A stretch of DNA of 64,000 bases from Rhinopithecus roxellana (GCF_007565055.1 NC_044549.1:63206882-63270881); one strand, 5' to 3'; counted from the stretch's first letter, positions 1 to 9,253 are shown. The notes: a model not told the origin generated them from the letters alone. Program-made: numbers and translations.

Positions 1-228
1 CAACATGGTGAAAGCCCGTCTCTACTAAAAATACAAACAATCAGCTGGGCATGGTGGTACACACCTATAATCCCAGCTACTTGGGAGGCTGAGGCAGGAG
101 GATCACTTGAACCTGGGAGGCAGGGGTTGCAGTGAGCCAGGATGGTGCCACTGCACTCCAGCCAGGGTGCCAGAGCGAGGCTCTATCTAAAAATATTTTA
201 AAAAGTAAAAAATAAATAAAAATTTAAA
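1..228 (+). mobile_element. Alu, cut by the window start
   Basis: The sequence opens in the left arm (AACATGGTGAAA, TCTCTACTAAAAATAC) and continues through the right arm (GGGAGGCTGAGGCAGGAGGATCACTTGAAC, in two pieces) to an A-rich tail from about 188. The 5' end lies outside the window. It is probably an AluS. Confidence 0.95.
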
Positions 229-779
229 AAGCAATATAGCATCCTGGTTCTTAAGTTTTTTGGCCTGTCCTTACACCTGGGACTTCTCTTGCTCTAGAGA
301 TGTCTTTGCTAATCACTGCTCTCCTGAGCTGCCTCTGTTTTTCTCTGGACCCTCTCCTCTCAATCCCTTCCTGCTTCCCATCTCCGTGGCCCTGGCTTCC
401 TTCTCACAAGTTTGCCACCCCCAACTCCAAATTCCTGTCACTTTGTTGTAAACAAGCTACCTCTGTTTGTGTCTTGCCTTTTCCCACCAGGGAGGTATAG
501 ACATGGTTCAAGACACGACCTCTGGCACTGGAAGTCCTCCTTTTCACTCCCAGCTAGGCATTCTTCAAATCCTTCCTATCCCTATTTTATAGCTGAAAAA
601 ACTGACTTCCGGGGGATTTGGTTTTGCTCAAGGACCCAGGGTCCTTCAGGGGTAGGTAGGAAAGATCTGGGACAACTCCCAGGCCTCTTCCAGGCAGAAG
701 GAGAACTAGGTTGGAGAATGCTAGTTGAGGGCACCTGCAAAAGCTAAATCAAGCCTGCCTGAAGCTTAGGAGGAAGGAA

Positions 780-1080
780 ATGTGTGTAGATTTAGTTCCT
801 AGAGGGCTTATAAATAGGACCATTGCTCATTTGTCCTGAAAAGTCGCTGGGCAACCTTCCCGAGGTGAGGGGTGGGGGAGGGGCCACATGCCCTCCTGAG
901 GTCATTTCTAGCTTGATGATTCACATGGCAAAATCCCAGCGTGGGTTCAGCGCCCCTCCCCCACCCCACCCCGGGTACTTTCATTTTGCATTATGATTTT
1001 TCACTCAAGCTGATGCGAACCCAAATTGATGTCATTTCCCTCCCAATAAGCTCTTGACCAGAAAACATCTAATTCTCCAT
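780..1080. promoter_or_regulatory. Candidate cis-regulatory segment
   Basis: Within 300 bases of repeat-free DNA there is a TATA-like TATAAATA (809-816), a G-rich run (about 868-883), a C-rich run matching KLF/SP sites (953-972), an octamer-like TTTTGCAT near 990 and an ATF/CRE-like TGATGTCA near 1028. The motifs are visible; activity is inference. No CpG island or open frame anchors a promoter. Confidence 0.25.
953..972 (-). other. G-quadruplex motif
   Basis: The plus strand reads CCCC-T-CCCCC-A-CCCC-A-CCCC. The minus strand therefore has four G-runs of at least four separated by single bases, a configuration known to fold very stably. It lies inside the candidate regulatory segment. Confidence 0.6.
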
Positions 1081-1432
1081 CTAGCTGGGATTTTTTTTTT
1101 CACTCAGTTTCTATAAAATCATGCTGTAGTTTGCCTCGATATTTTCTTCTCTTTTAAAGATAGCATTTGTCAAGGCTTATCTTCTGGTCGTAAAACGAGT
1201 ATATATGCTCAATGCAAAAGAATCTGGAACATAAGAGGCCTGAAAGAAGAAAATAAAAATTATATATAACGTCACACTCGTAGACAAACAGGAAAGATCA
1301 TAGTATGTTTTCTTTCTATCTTCCCCTTGTATATATATTTTTATCATAATTAGATCAAATGCTTTTAAAAAATCTACTTAAGAGCTAGAGGGAGGAATCA
1401 TAGATTCTGGCTTCAGTAGAACATGTGTTTTA

Positions 1433-1772
1433 TTTTATTTTTTTATTTTTATTTTTATTTTTATTTTTATTTTTATTTTTATTTTTTTGAGACGGAGTCT
1501 GGCTCTGTCGCCCGGGGTGGAGTGCAGTGGCCAGATCTCAGCTCACTGCAAGCTCCACCTCCCGGGTTTTATGCCATTCTCCTGCCTCAGCCTCCCGAGT
1601 AGCTGGGACCACAGGCGCCCGCCACCTCGCCCGGCTAGTTTTTTTTGTATTTTTAGTAGAGACGGGGTTTCACCGTGTTAGCCAGGATGGTCTCGATCTC
1701 CTGACCTCGTGATCCGCCCGTCTCTGCCTCCCAAAGTGCTGGGATTACAGGCTTGAGCCACCGCGCCCGGCT
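1433..1772 (-). mobile_element. AluY of Old World monkey type (AluYR), full length
   Basis: A (TTTTTA)n tail at about 1433-1484 precedes a nearly consensus Alu. It is flanked by the perfect 14-base TSD GAACATGTGTTTTA (1419-1432 and 1773-1786). Variants include GGCCAGATCT, GGCTAGTTTT, CCGCCCGTCTC and GGCTTGAGCC. Low divergence and the intact TSD indicate a recent insertion, so the locus should be empty in hominoids. Confidence 0.9.
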
Positions 1773-1787
1773 GAACATGTGTTTTAA

Positions 1788-2040
1788 TAGGTTACATTTA
1801 TTGAGGGCTGAAAATGTTCCAGGCACTTTACTCAGTGTGCATTGGTGGAATGTCAGCCATTTATGTTCACTGCTTTTTTAAATCCTCACAACAGCAGCTG
1901 AGAAAGATACTAATACCATGCCCATTTTACAGATGAGGAAGCTGAGGCTCTGAGAAGTCCCAAGAATAGCTGGTTCATAAAACAGCTGGGATGAATTTTA
2001 ATTAAAATCATCTGGCTTCCACAGGCTGGGCTATTAAACT
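1788..2040 (+). mobile_element. MIR
   Basis: MIR features in order: TTTATTGAGGGCTGAAAATG, CCAGGCACTTTACTCAG, AATCCTCACAACAGC, CCCATTTTACAGATGAGGAAGCTGAGGC (in pieces), and the AGCTGG region. A 3' remnant may continue after the adjoining Alu monomer. Confidence 0.8.
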
Positions 2041-2179
2041 TTTTATTTATTTACTTTTTATAGAGACAGGGTCTCACTGTGTTGCCCAGGCTGGTCTTGA
2101 ACTCCTGGGCTCAAGCAATCCCCCCACCTCGGCCTCTAAAAGTGCTGAGATTATAAGCGTGAGCCACCACGCCTGGCCA
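2041..2179 (-). mobile_element. Alu monomer (FLAM/FRAM-like)
   Basis: One arm only: TAGAGACAGGGTCTCACTGTGTTGCCCAGG through GTGAGCCACCACGCCTGGCC (read in pieces). Near-identical flanks GCTATTAAACTTTT and GCTATTAACCTTTA act as a TSD and show that this is a complete monomer insertion. Confidence 0.8.
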
Positions 2180-2290
2180 GCTATTAACCTTTATAGTATG
2201 TATAGAGTTTGTCACTCCTTAGGGATGAGTGCTTCAATTGGGAATGCCCTGAAGGAAATACTGGCCTGCTTCTCATGTAACTGAGAATTT

Positions 2291-2586
2291 TTTTTTACTT
2301 TTGAGACAGGGTCTCACTCTGTCACCCAGGCTGGAGTGCAGTGATACAATCTCAGCTTACTGCAATCTCCACCTCCCAAGTTTAAGCGATTCTCATGCCT
2401 TAGCCTCCTGAGTAGCTGAGACTACAGGCGCACACCACCACACCTGGCTAATTTTTGTATTTTTTGGTAGAAACAGGGTTTCACCATGTTGGCCAGGCTG
2501 GTCTTGAACTCCTAACCTCAAGTGATCCACCCACCTCGGCCTCCCAAAGTGCTGGGATTACAGGTGTGAGCCACCTCACCGAGCCT
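2291..2586 (-). mobile_element. Alu, full length, old
   Basis: A T-rich tail is followed by both arms, ending in GTGAGCCACCTCACCGAGCC. The flanks TGTAACTGAGAAT (upstream) and TGTAACTGGGAAT (downstream) are the TSD, with one mismatch. Confidence 0.9.
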
Positions 2587-2996
2587 GTAACTGGGAATAT
2601 TTTAACCAAAGCACAACATATTCATGGAACAAAGATCATGCTCCATTCTGACCTTCTGAAACCCTTTGCTTTAAAGAATATATAGGGAGAAAGGAAACTG
2701 GAGGAAATGGCCATAAGTGTACTCACCAGTGCTACTACAAGTTTGCCCATGCTTTCCTATAAGTGTTGCTATTTTAGTGCTTGATGGACATCTGAAGTGT
2801 CCCTGGGCATGGGGGAGTTGACAGGTGCTGGGGCTCTGCACAGATTCTGTAAAGTGACTGCTTATTCTTTTTGTGGCCATTGATTGAGTACCTACTGTGT
2901 GTCTCTCAGGTACGGTGTTAAGCATGTACTCCAAATGTAATCTGTATAAAACCAGCATGCCCATGGGGGCTTCAAAGTGGTGAAGTGATATCATAA
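2587..2996. other. Mostly single-copy DNA with a MIR trace
   Basis: A 107-codon minus-strand frame (2671-2994) resembles nothing I know. About 2880-2928 is MIR-like (TTGAGTACCTACTGTGTG, TACGGTGTTAAGC). From 2929 the sequence is the donor of the duplicate found at 4361. Confidence 0.6.
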
Positions 2997-3079
2997 TGTA
3001 TTAGTCATTCTCATAAAGTATGCTCATAAAGACATACCTGAGACTGGGTAGTTTATAAAGGAAAGAGGTTTAATTGACT
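2929..3079 (+). repeat. Donor copy of a local 150-bp duplication
   Basis: This stretch spans the junction between flanking DNA and the left edge of the solo LTR that starts at 2997. It recurs in the same orientation at 4361-4512. The first 39 bases (from CTCCAAATG) are identical in both copies. Both end at the same point, GTTTAATTGACT. Confidence 0.9.
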
Positions 3080-3650
3080 CACAGTTCCACATGGCTGGGG
3101 AGGCCTCACACTCATGGTGGAAGGTGGATGAGCAGCAAAGTCACATCTCACATGGTGGCAGGCAAGAGGGCTTGTGTAGGGAAACTTCCCTTTGTAAAAC
3201 CATCAGATCAGGCTGGGTGCAGTGGCTCACACCAGTAATCCCAGCACTTTGGGAGGCTGAAATGGGTGGATCATTTGAGGTCAGGAATTCAAGACCAGAC
3301 TGGCCAACATGGTGAAACCCCATCTCTACCAAAGATACAAAAAATAAGCCAGACGTGGTGGCGTATGCCTATAATCCTAGCTACTCGGGAGGCTGAGGCA
3401 TAAAAATCGCTTGAACCCAGGAGGTTACAGTGAGCCAAGATCACATCATGGCACTCCAGCCTGGGTGACAGAGTGAGACCCTGTCTCAACAAAAAAACAA
3501 AAATCAACCAAACAAAAAAACCATCAGATCTCGTGAGACTCATTAATTACCATAAGAACAGTATGGGGGAATCGCCCCCAATGATTCAATTATTGCTACC
3601 TGGCCCCCCCTTGACACATGGGGATACAGAGACACAGACAAACCATATCA
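2997..3650 (-). mobile_element. Solo MaLR LTR (THE1/MST type), split by an Alu
   Basis: The LTR runs from TGTATTAG to AACCATATCA and is flanked by the 5-base TSD CATAA (2992-2996 and 3651-3655). Typical MaLR stretches include GAGACTGGGTAGTTTATAAA, CACATGGCTGGGGAGGCCTC and ACCATCAGATCTCGTGAG. No internal or coding sequence is attached. An Alu occupies 3211-3520. Confidence 0.92.
3211..3520 (+). mobile_element. AluS inside the solo LTR
   Basis: Both arms are present and the A-rich tail is complex (AACAAAAAAACAAAAATC). The perfect TSD AAAACCATCAGATC flanks it at 3196-3209 and 3517-3530, within LTR sequence, so the Alu postdates the LTR. Confidence 0.95.
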
Positions 3651-3734
3651 CATAATTCACACAACACATGTACACACCACACACACAGTGTATCTGGAAA
3701 TGAAACATTATTTCAAAATAGCTCAACATATTAT

Positions 3735-4165
3735 ACTGGCTATATCTGTGAGGGTGCTTTGATTGCAAGCAACAGAAACTGCCTCCGCTGATCTAGGCAG
3801 AACGGGAATTTCTTGGAAGGATATTAGAGAGCATGTTAGAGCAAAGGAATGGCTAAAGAGTCAGGCTTGGAGCCATTAGGCACCCACCATCTCCAGAAGG
3901 TTCTTGGCAGCAGAAAATGCTCAACAATCTCACTGAGCTGCTGTGGCTGGAATGAGAACACTCCAAATGTTCTCTGTTTTGGGCCTGAATCCATGATTGA
4001 GATTTCAGGGAGGGAGCACCCACTGGCCTTGCTGGCAGTCATGTGCTGGGGAGGGAGGGCTGGCCTGGCTAACCATTCCACTAGACAATTTGGAGAGCTA
4101 GTAGCAGAAGATGGACCAGCAGCTGGGCAGATGACAAACAACAAAGGTCTTTGCATTTCTTGAGA
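3735..4165 (-). mobile_element. Ancient LTR-like repeat (unnamed family A)
   Basis: It opens with GGGTGCTTTGATTGCAAGCAACAGAAAC (in pieces), the recurrent edge shared with copies near 30.5, 33.75 and 57.5 kb and, in reverse, near 17.7 kb. I recognise the pattern as an old dispersed mammalian repeat but cannot name the subfamily. The open frames inside it are incidental. Confidence 0.5.
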
Positions 4166-4318
4166 ATGATGACAGCCAACTACTGAGGCTATGACAACAC
4201 TTATAAAAACATCCCCCTTTCTCTTCTATCCATTTCTCTCACACGCTGAAGCTGCTCCACAGAATCTGTCTCTACAGTTATATGCAAACCTCACCCAGCA
4301 TCCACTCTTTTATACCCC

Positions 4319-4645
4319 AGCTGTGCAAAATGTATTCTGAGGACCAGCAACATTTATAATCTCCAAATGTAATCTGTATAAAACCAGCATGCCCATGGGT
4401 TCAGCTTCAATGTGGTGAAGTGGTATCATCATGTATTAGTCCATTCCTTACACTGCTAATAAAGACATACCTAAGACTGGGTAATTTATAAAGAAAAGAG
4501 GTTTAATTGACTTAAACTAGCAAGTTGGGAGCTTGCTAGAAATGTAGAATCTCAAACCTCACCCCAGACCTACCAAATCAGAATCTGCATTTTAACAATA
4601 TCCCAGGTGGCTCTGATGCACGTGAAGTTTAAGAATCACTCATTG
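4319..4645. mobile_element. MER5A (hAT-Charlie MITE), interrupted
   Basis: The left piece, to about 4360, matches MER5A (AATGTATTCTGAGGACCAGC). The right piece, from about 4513, continues with GCTTGCTAGAAATG, CACCCCAGACCTAC, AATCAGAATCTGC and GGTGGCTCTGATGCACG. A foreign 152-bp segment at 4361-4512 separates them. Confidence 0.75.
4361..4512 (+). repeat. Copied insertion derived from 2929-3079
   Basis: The segment holds donor flanking DNA (4361-4431) plus the first 81 bases of the THE1/MST LTR (from TGTATTAG at 4432), placed inside a MER5A. It has no LTR 3' end, poly(A) tail or clear TSD, so it was not transposed. It fits copying of nearby DNA during break repair or template switching. Confidence 0.85.
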
Positions 4646-4688
4646 ATACACTCTCCTCTCCTCCTCTCTCCATTTCTTTTATTTTTCT

Positions 4689-4690
<2 letters not shown>

Positions 4691-4725
<35 letters not shown>

Positions 4726-5008
4726 AGACAGGGTCTCACTCCATTGCCCACGCTATAGTGCAGTGGTGCAATCATGGCTCACTGCAGCCTTGACCTCCCT
4801 GGGCTCAGGTGATCCTCCCACCTCAGCCTCCTAAGTAGCTGGGACCACAGGCACACGCCACCATACCTAGCTAATTTTTATATTTCTTGTAGAGATGGGG
4901 TTTCACCATGTTTCTCAGGCTGGTCTCAAACTCCTGGGCTCAAGTGATTTGCCTGCTTCGGCCTCCCAAAGTGCTGGGACTACAAGTGTGAGCCACCGTG
5001 CCGGCCTT
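4691..5008 (-). mobile_element. AluJ-like element with a long T tract
   Basis: About 33 T bases (4691-4723) precede both arms. J-type features include TGGCTCACTGCAGCCTTGACC and CTCCTGGGCTCAAGTGAT. The flanks TCCATTTCTTTTAT and TCCATTCCTTTATT are a decayed TSD. Confidence 0.9.
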
Positions 5009-6815
5009 CCATTCCTTTATTATACAGATCAATCTAGTCTCTCACCAGCCTAAACAAATCTCTCCTCTTTAGCAAGAAGAAAGAGATGGGCTGTCCATGA
5101 CAAGGTTGCCTCTGGTGGAGTAACAGAAGAAATATGAACATTTGTAGGCTCATAATTGTCTTGTAAACAAGGGTGAATCAGGCACAGTCTGTGACCTCGG
5201 TGAGCTCAGGTTCTGGAGGGAAAAGCTGGTTGGCCAGTCCAAATGGATATTGAGGTCTTCCAAGGCAGCATGGCATGGTTCTCAGGGATAAACTGGCTCT
5301 AGAACAGCTTGTTCTAAGGGAGGATCCCGGGGACAGAGGGACAGAATGGGAAATTAAGTTTTATTGGGCTGCACAGATCAGTTTGGAGGTCCTGTGGTCC
5401 TTTGAGTCCTCTCTGAAATGCCATGCTAGACAACAGTGCCAGGGTACTCAGCGTTGGTCTGTCTCCTCCTCCAAGAGAGCAAAGAGGGAGCCAGGCCCAG
5501 GAACTCACACAGAGGGGGCTCAGGAGCCAGTAAAATGAAAAACGTTGAATGTAGAGTTCTGAACGGTCTAGAATCCAGGTATTAATCTGTTGGTCCGTCA
5601 TCATATTGGTCTTTGCAACATACAAACAAAGCAAGCACGAGATTTCCCCCAAAGTTAGCAATCTCCTGTGAGTCATTTCTCAGGAACTTGGTGGCAGCCA
5701 CTTGGCTGAAGGCAGCTTTGAGGAGGAATGTCCATGGGGGGGTTGGGGGCAGTGGTGGCCACAGTCACAGGAGTGGCTGTGGGGGTGTGACCGTAGCTGG
5801 GACTGCTGGGCTATGAAGCTGTGGCTGTGTCTGTAGCTGGGTGTGGGGCTGTCCCTGGCCGTGGCCTCCAGCCTCACAGCAGTAGCTGTAACAAAAGGAG
5901 GAGCTGCTAACTGGCCTCATCTCAGTGACCACGTGGCATCACTCAAAGATTCGTGCTCCTGGTCCCTCTACGCCAGTAGAACTTTCGGCAGAGTCGGGGG
6001 AAACTGAGCCAAAGGCAGCGACAGGTTGTACCTACTTGGGCCATGGACCCTGAGGAGCCTGAAAAAAGATTAGGGAAGAGGTCCCCATCACACATCTTGG
6101 TGTTCTGTGGCTGCTGGTGGCAGTGGGGTCTGGCATGAGGGTGACCTGAAACCACATGTACCCAGCTCCTAGGTTCCTGGAGCTGACAGTGTCTGTGGCA
6201 GAGGGGCTTGATGTGAGGATGCCTTCCCCAACTCCTCTGGTCCTACCCAGCATTTTCCTGTAAGCTGGCCCTAACCAACCCCGCCCGCGTCATTCAAATA
6301 CCTGCTTGAAGGGACGACACCATCTCACCCTTTTCCTCATTTTCCATCTTTCTCAGTCCTTGCTGTTCACAGAATAGTCTCCTCTCTTCATCAGCCAGAA
6401 ACAAAATGCCCGTGCAAACTGACGCTGTGGTCTCACCAGCATGGTCCTTCCACAAACTCAGGGTTCAGTTTAGGTGCCTCCCCACCACCCCCGCTAGAAC
6501 ACTGCCTCAGTAGCCACCGAGTTAACAGTTGTGAAAGCTTTTAGAGAAAGATACATTCTTGTGCTCTTGAAGGAGTATGATTTACATTTCTTTGACATTC
6601 TCCAGTTTCAAAAGCCACTTGCAAATGCCAGTACTTCGGAGCTTTATTTCTGTACCTACAGAGAAAGGCATCTTTCATAAAAGAGCTTTTCAAACCATGG
6701 CACTCAAGAAGGGAGAACCTAAGATGCACAAAACCATAATGATAAAGTAAACAAACAAATCGGTTTGTGAAGTAGCCCGGGCCATGGTCCCTACCATTCT
6801 AGGGCCTCTTCCCTG
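5009..6815. other. Single-copy block of 1.8 kb, no gene seen
   Basis: Open frames up to 120 codons (minus, 5314-5676) show no recognisable domain. About 5735-5895 is a degenerate GTGGCTGTG-rich tract whose glycine-rich translation is low-complexity. 6280-6480 is C-rich but not CpG-dense. Confidence 0.6.
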
Positions 6816-6908
6816 ATGGTTAAGGTTTACTGAGCATTTATTTGGTGTCAGGTACTCTTCTAAGCACCTTACCTGAATCATCTCATGTGATACAGGAACT
6901 CTAGAACT
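6816..6908 (+). mobile_element. MIR, left part
   Basis: Features: GTTTACTGAGCATTTATTTG, TCAGGTACTCTTCTAAGCACC and TCATCTCATGTGATA. Its right part appears to resume at about 7786, beyond the Alu stack and MER20. Confidence 0.75.
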
Positions 6909-6920
6909 CTAGACCAGCAA

Positions 6921-6953
6921 TTTTCCTTTCTTTCTTTCTTTCTTTCTTTATTT
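6921..6953 (+). repeat. (CTTT)n microsatellite
   Basis: Repeated CTTT units merge into the poly(T) that forms the tail of the next Alu. It probably grew from that tail. Confidence 0.85.
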
Positions 6954-7238
6954 TCTTTTTTTTTTTTTTTTTAGAGACAGGGTTGCTCGCTCTGTCACCC
7001 AGCCTGGAGTCCAGTGGCGTGGTTGTGACTCACTGTAACCTCGAATTCTTGGACTCAAGTGATTCTCTTGCCTCAGCCTCCCAAGTAGCTAGGAGTACAG
7101 ATGTGAGCCACCATGCCTGGCTAATTTTTAATTTTCACATAGAGACAAGATCTCCCTACGTTGCCCAGGCTGGCCTCAAGTGATCCTCCCACCTCAGCCT
7201 CCCAAGTCATTGGGATTATAGGCATGAGCCACTGTCCC
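6954..7238 (-). mobile_element. AluJ-like element
   Basis: An old Alu with substitutions in both arms (GGTTGCTCGCTCTGTCACCC, GCCACTGTCCC). Its flanks are TAGACCAGCAATTTTC at about 6909-6924 and AGACCAGAGATTTTC at 7239-7253. The second was later reused as a target by the adjacent AluYR. Confidence 0.88.
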
Positions 7239-7253
7239 AGACCAGAGATTTTC

Positions 7254-7552
7254 TTTTTTTTTTTAAGAGACAGAGTCTCGCTTTGTCGCCCAAACTGGAG
7301 TGCAGTGGCCGGATCTTGGCTCACTGCAAGCTCCGCCTCCCGGGTTTACGCCATTCTCCTGCCTCAGCCTCCCAAGTAGCTGGGACTACAGGCGCCTGCC
7401 ACCACGCCCGGCTAGTTTTTTTTTTGTATTTTTTAGTAGAGACGGGGTTTCACAGGGTTAGCCAGGATGGTCTCGATCTCCTGACCTTGTGATCCGCCCG
7501 TCTCGGCCTCCCAAAGTGCTGGGATTACAGGCTTGAGCCACCGCACCCGGCC
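7254..7552 (-). mobile_element. AluY of Old World monkey type (AluYR), full length
   Basis: Perfect 15-base TSD AGACCAGAGATTTTC (7239-7253 and 7553-7567). Carries GGCCGGATCTTGG, GGGTTTACGCC, GGCTAGTTTT, CCGCCCGTCTCGG and GGCTTGAGCCACCGC. It sits exactly against the 5' edge of the AluJ, in that element's own TSD. Confidence 0.92.
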
Positions 7553-7559
7553 AGACCAG

Positions 7560-7785
7560 AGATTTTCAATTAGGGGTTATTTTTCCTCTTACCCAGAGGA
7601 CATTTGGCAATGTCTGGAGACATTTTTGTGATTACAACTAGGCGGGATGCTACTGGCATTTAGTGCGTAGTGGCCAGGGATGCTGCCAAACACTCTATGG
7701 TGCTTGGTACTGTCCCACAGCAAAGAATTATTCAGACCCTACTGTCAATAGCACCCAGGCTGAGAAGTCCCGCTCTCAGAGATAG
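7560..7785 (+). mobile_element. MER20 (hAT-Charlie MITE)
   Basis: Diagnostic stretches: GGACATTTGGCAATGTCTGG, AGACATTTTTGTGATTACAA, GCTACTGGCATTTAGTG, GGCCAGGGATGCTGC, AAGAATTATTCAGACC and GGCTGAGAAGTCCCGCTCTC. Nearly full length. MER20 copies are known to act as enhancers in some placental tissues; nothing here shows activity. Confidence 0.9.
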
Positions 7786-7870
7786 GGATTATTATTCACC
7801 CCATTTTCCAGATGAAGAAACAGAAGTACACAAAGGTACTTCAAGATACTTAGGTTTATGAGCAAATATA
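7786..7870 (+). mobile_element. MIR, right part
   Basis: Continues the MIR of 6816-6908: TTCACCCCATTTTCCAGATG and AAGAAACAGAAGTACACAAAGG (in pieces). Confidence 0.6.
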
Positions 7871-7924
7871 ATCAGCAAAAATGAGTGTTAGCAAAAGATT
7901 GAGAAAAGTTTGCCAATGCATATA

Positions 7925-8223
7925 TTTTTTATTTTTTATTTTTTTGAGACAGAGTCTCCCTGTCACCCAGGCTGGAGTGCAGCAGCCCGATCTCAGCTTA
8001 CTGCAACCTCCACCTCCTGGGTTGATTCTCTGCCTCAGCCTCCCAAGTAGCTGGGTTTACACAGACTTGCACCACCCACGCCCAACTAATTTTTGTATTT
8101 TTAGTAGAGACAGGGTTTCACTATATTGACCAGGCTGGTCTCAAACTCCTTACCTCAAGTGATCCACCCACCTTGGCTTCCCAAAGTGCTGGGATTACAG
8201 GCATGAAGCACCATACCTGGCCA
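7925..8223 (-). mobile_element. AluS, full length
   Basis: A T-rich tail (TTTTTTATTTTTTATTTTTTT) is followed by both arms, ending in ATGAAGCACCATACCTGGCC. The flanks AAGTTTGCCAATGCATAT and AAGTTTGCTGATAT are a decayed TSD. Confidence 0.9.
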
Positions 8224-8961
8224 AGTTTGCTGATATTTGGAATGAACTAAGAGTAGGAGGAAAAGAGAAGCCATTAGTTCTATCTCTGTCCTGTAATTTT
8301 CTGTTTTTGGATAACATTAATCTGTGGATCCTACTGAACTGACACACTGCAACAGCTCATGCGCAGGGGGGAGCTGTCCGAGACGCTTGTAATGGCTGTA
8401 GCGACACTGCTTTCTAAACTCATTGCTTTCCTCCTCTTGACTATCACTCTGTTTTCCAATTTCACTGCCGTACTCCTCATTCTCTTCTCAATTTGCAGCC
8501 TGTCCTTCCACTCTGTTAGGTCCATTTGTGATAGTTCAGTGTGTGAAGGAGGGAGGCCTCTGCCCTCTCGACCCAGCGCTTTCTCACATTAGACAGCCCA
8601 CAGCTATCTGGGAGGTTGTGGCGGATGGGGTAGGTGACCAGCTGTCTCCAGGTCTCTCCTGGGTAAAACCTCAGAATCATTGCAAATATTAGCTGACAGC
8701 CTATACAAGGAATGGGGCCAAAAGGAATTAAAAAGAGGATAAGACTCCTTCCACATGGGCTAGGATGAAAAAATGCTCATGATATTTTCAGTAAAAAAGC
8801 TAATTACAAAATTGAATATATTGATGATGACTTGTTAAAAGCTTTGCATTTTTGGATGTTCCATTTTCTAAATGAACATGTATTACTTTTATCAGAAACA
8901 AACATACTTATTTTAGCAAGAATGTTTTCTAAAAAACAAACAAACAAACAAAACATTTAAC
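8224..8961. other. Single-copy block with a coding-like patch
   Basis: No repeat recognised apart from (CAAA)n at about 8935-8953. It holds the minus-strand coding-like patch at 8317-8525. The plus frame over the same bases (8359-8592) is leucine- and isoleucine-rich because it is the complement of Glu/Lys-rich codons. Confidence 0.5.
8317..8525 (-). pseudogene. Unidentified coding-like fragment, frameshifted
   Basis: One minus-strand frame gives 56 codons from 8487 down to a TAA at 8317-8319, rich in Glu, Ser and Lys with Tyr and Cys (for example SQEEESNEFRKQCRY). Directly upstream in another frame, 8490-8525 reads MDLTEWKDRLQI. Losing one base near 8488 would join the two, so a frameshift is likely. 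I do not recognise the protein. It may be a decayed exon, a retrocopy piece, transposon-derived sequence or chance. Confidence 0.3.
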
Positions 8962-9253
8962 GGCCAGGCGCAGTGGCTCAAGCCTGTAATCCCAGCACTT
9001 TGGGAGACCAAGGAGGGCAGATTATTTGAGGTCAGGAGTTTGAGACCAGCCTGGTCAACATGTCGAAACCCTGTCTCTACTAAAAAATACAAAACTTGGC
9101 CGGGTGTGGTGGCATGTGCCTGTAGTCCCAGCGACTCTGGAGGCTGAGGCAGGAGAATCGCTTGAACCGGGAGGCAGATGTTGCAGTGAGCTGAGACAGC
9201 ACCACTGCACTCCAGGCTGAACAATGAAGTGAGATTCTGTCTCAAAAAAAAAA
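8962..9253 (+). mobile_element. AluS, full length
   Basis: Begins GGCCAGGCGCAGTGGCTC and ends in a short A tail that leads directly into AGGGGGGG. Confidence 0.93.

Larger units (their letters stand above)
229..1418. other. Single-copy block, no gene seen
   Basis: I recognise no full repeat here. The overlapping open frames at 260-747 (up to 111 codons) match no protein I know and lack coding features. A weak MIR-like trace (TTTTATAGCTGAAAAAACTGAC) sits near 580. The 780-1080 part is unusually GC-rich and motif-rich and is listed separately. An AT-rich stretch follows at 1200-1380. Confidence 0.6.

Noticed and set aside
1487..1712. Open frames reading SPGVECSG, VETGFHRVSQDGLDLLTS and similar, repeated across the window
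   Set aside because: These are translations of Alu consensus on either strand, not genes.
2997..3650. Provirus with internal genes at the THE1/MST, MST/MLT1 and MLT2 LTRs
   Set aside because: Each is a solo LTR or LTR fragment, several with 5-base TSDs directly at the LTR edges; no gag, pol or env sequence is seen.
5613..5816. Glycine-rich frame with GGVGGSGGHSHRSGCGGV
   Set aside because: Comes from the GTGGCTGTG-rich tract, is low-complexity, and has no start context or homologue I recognise.
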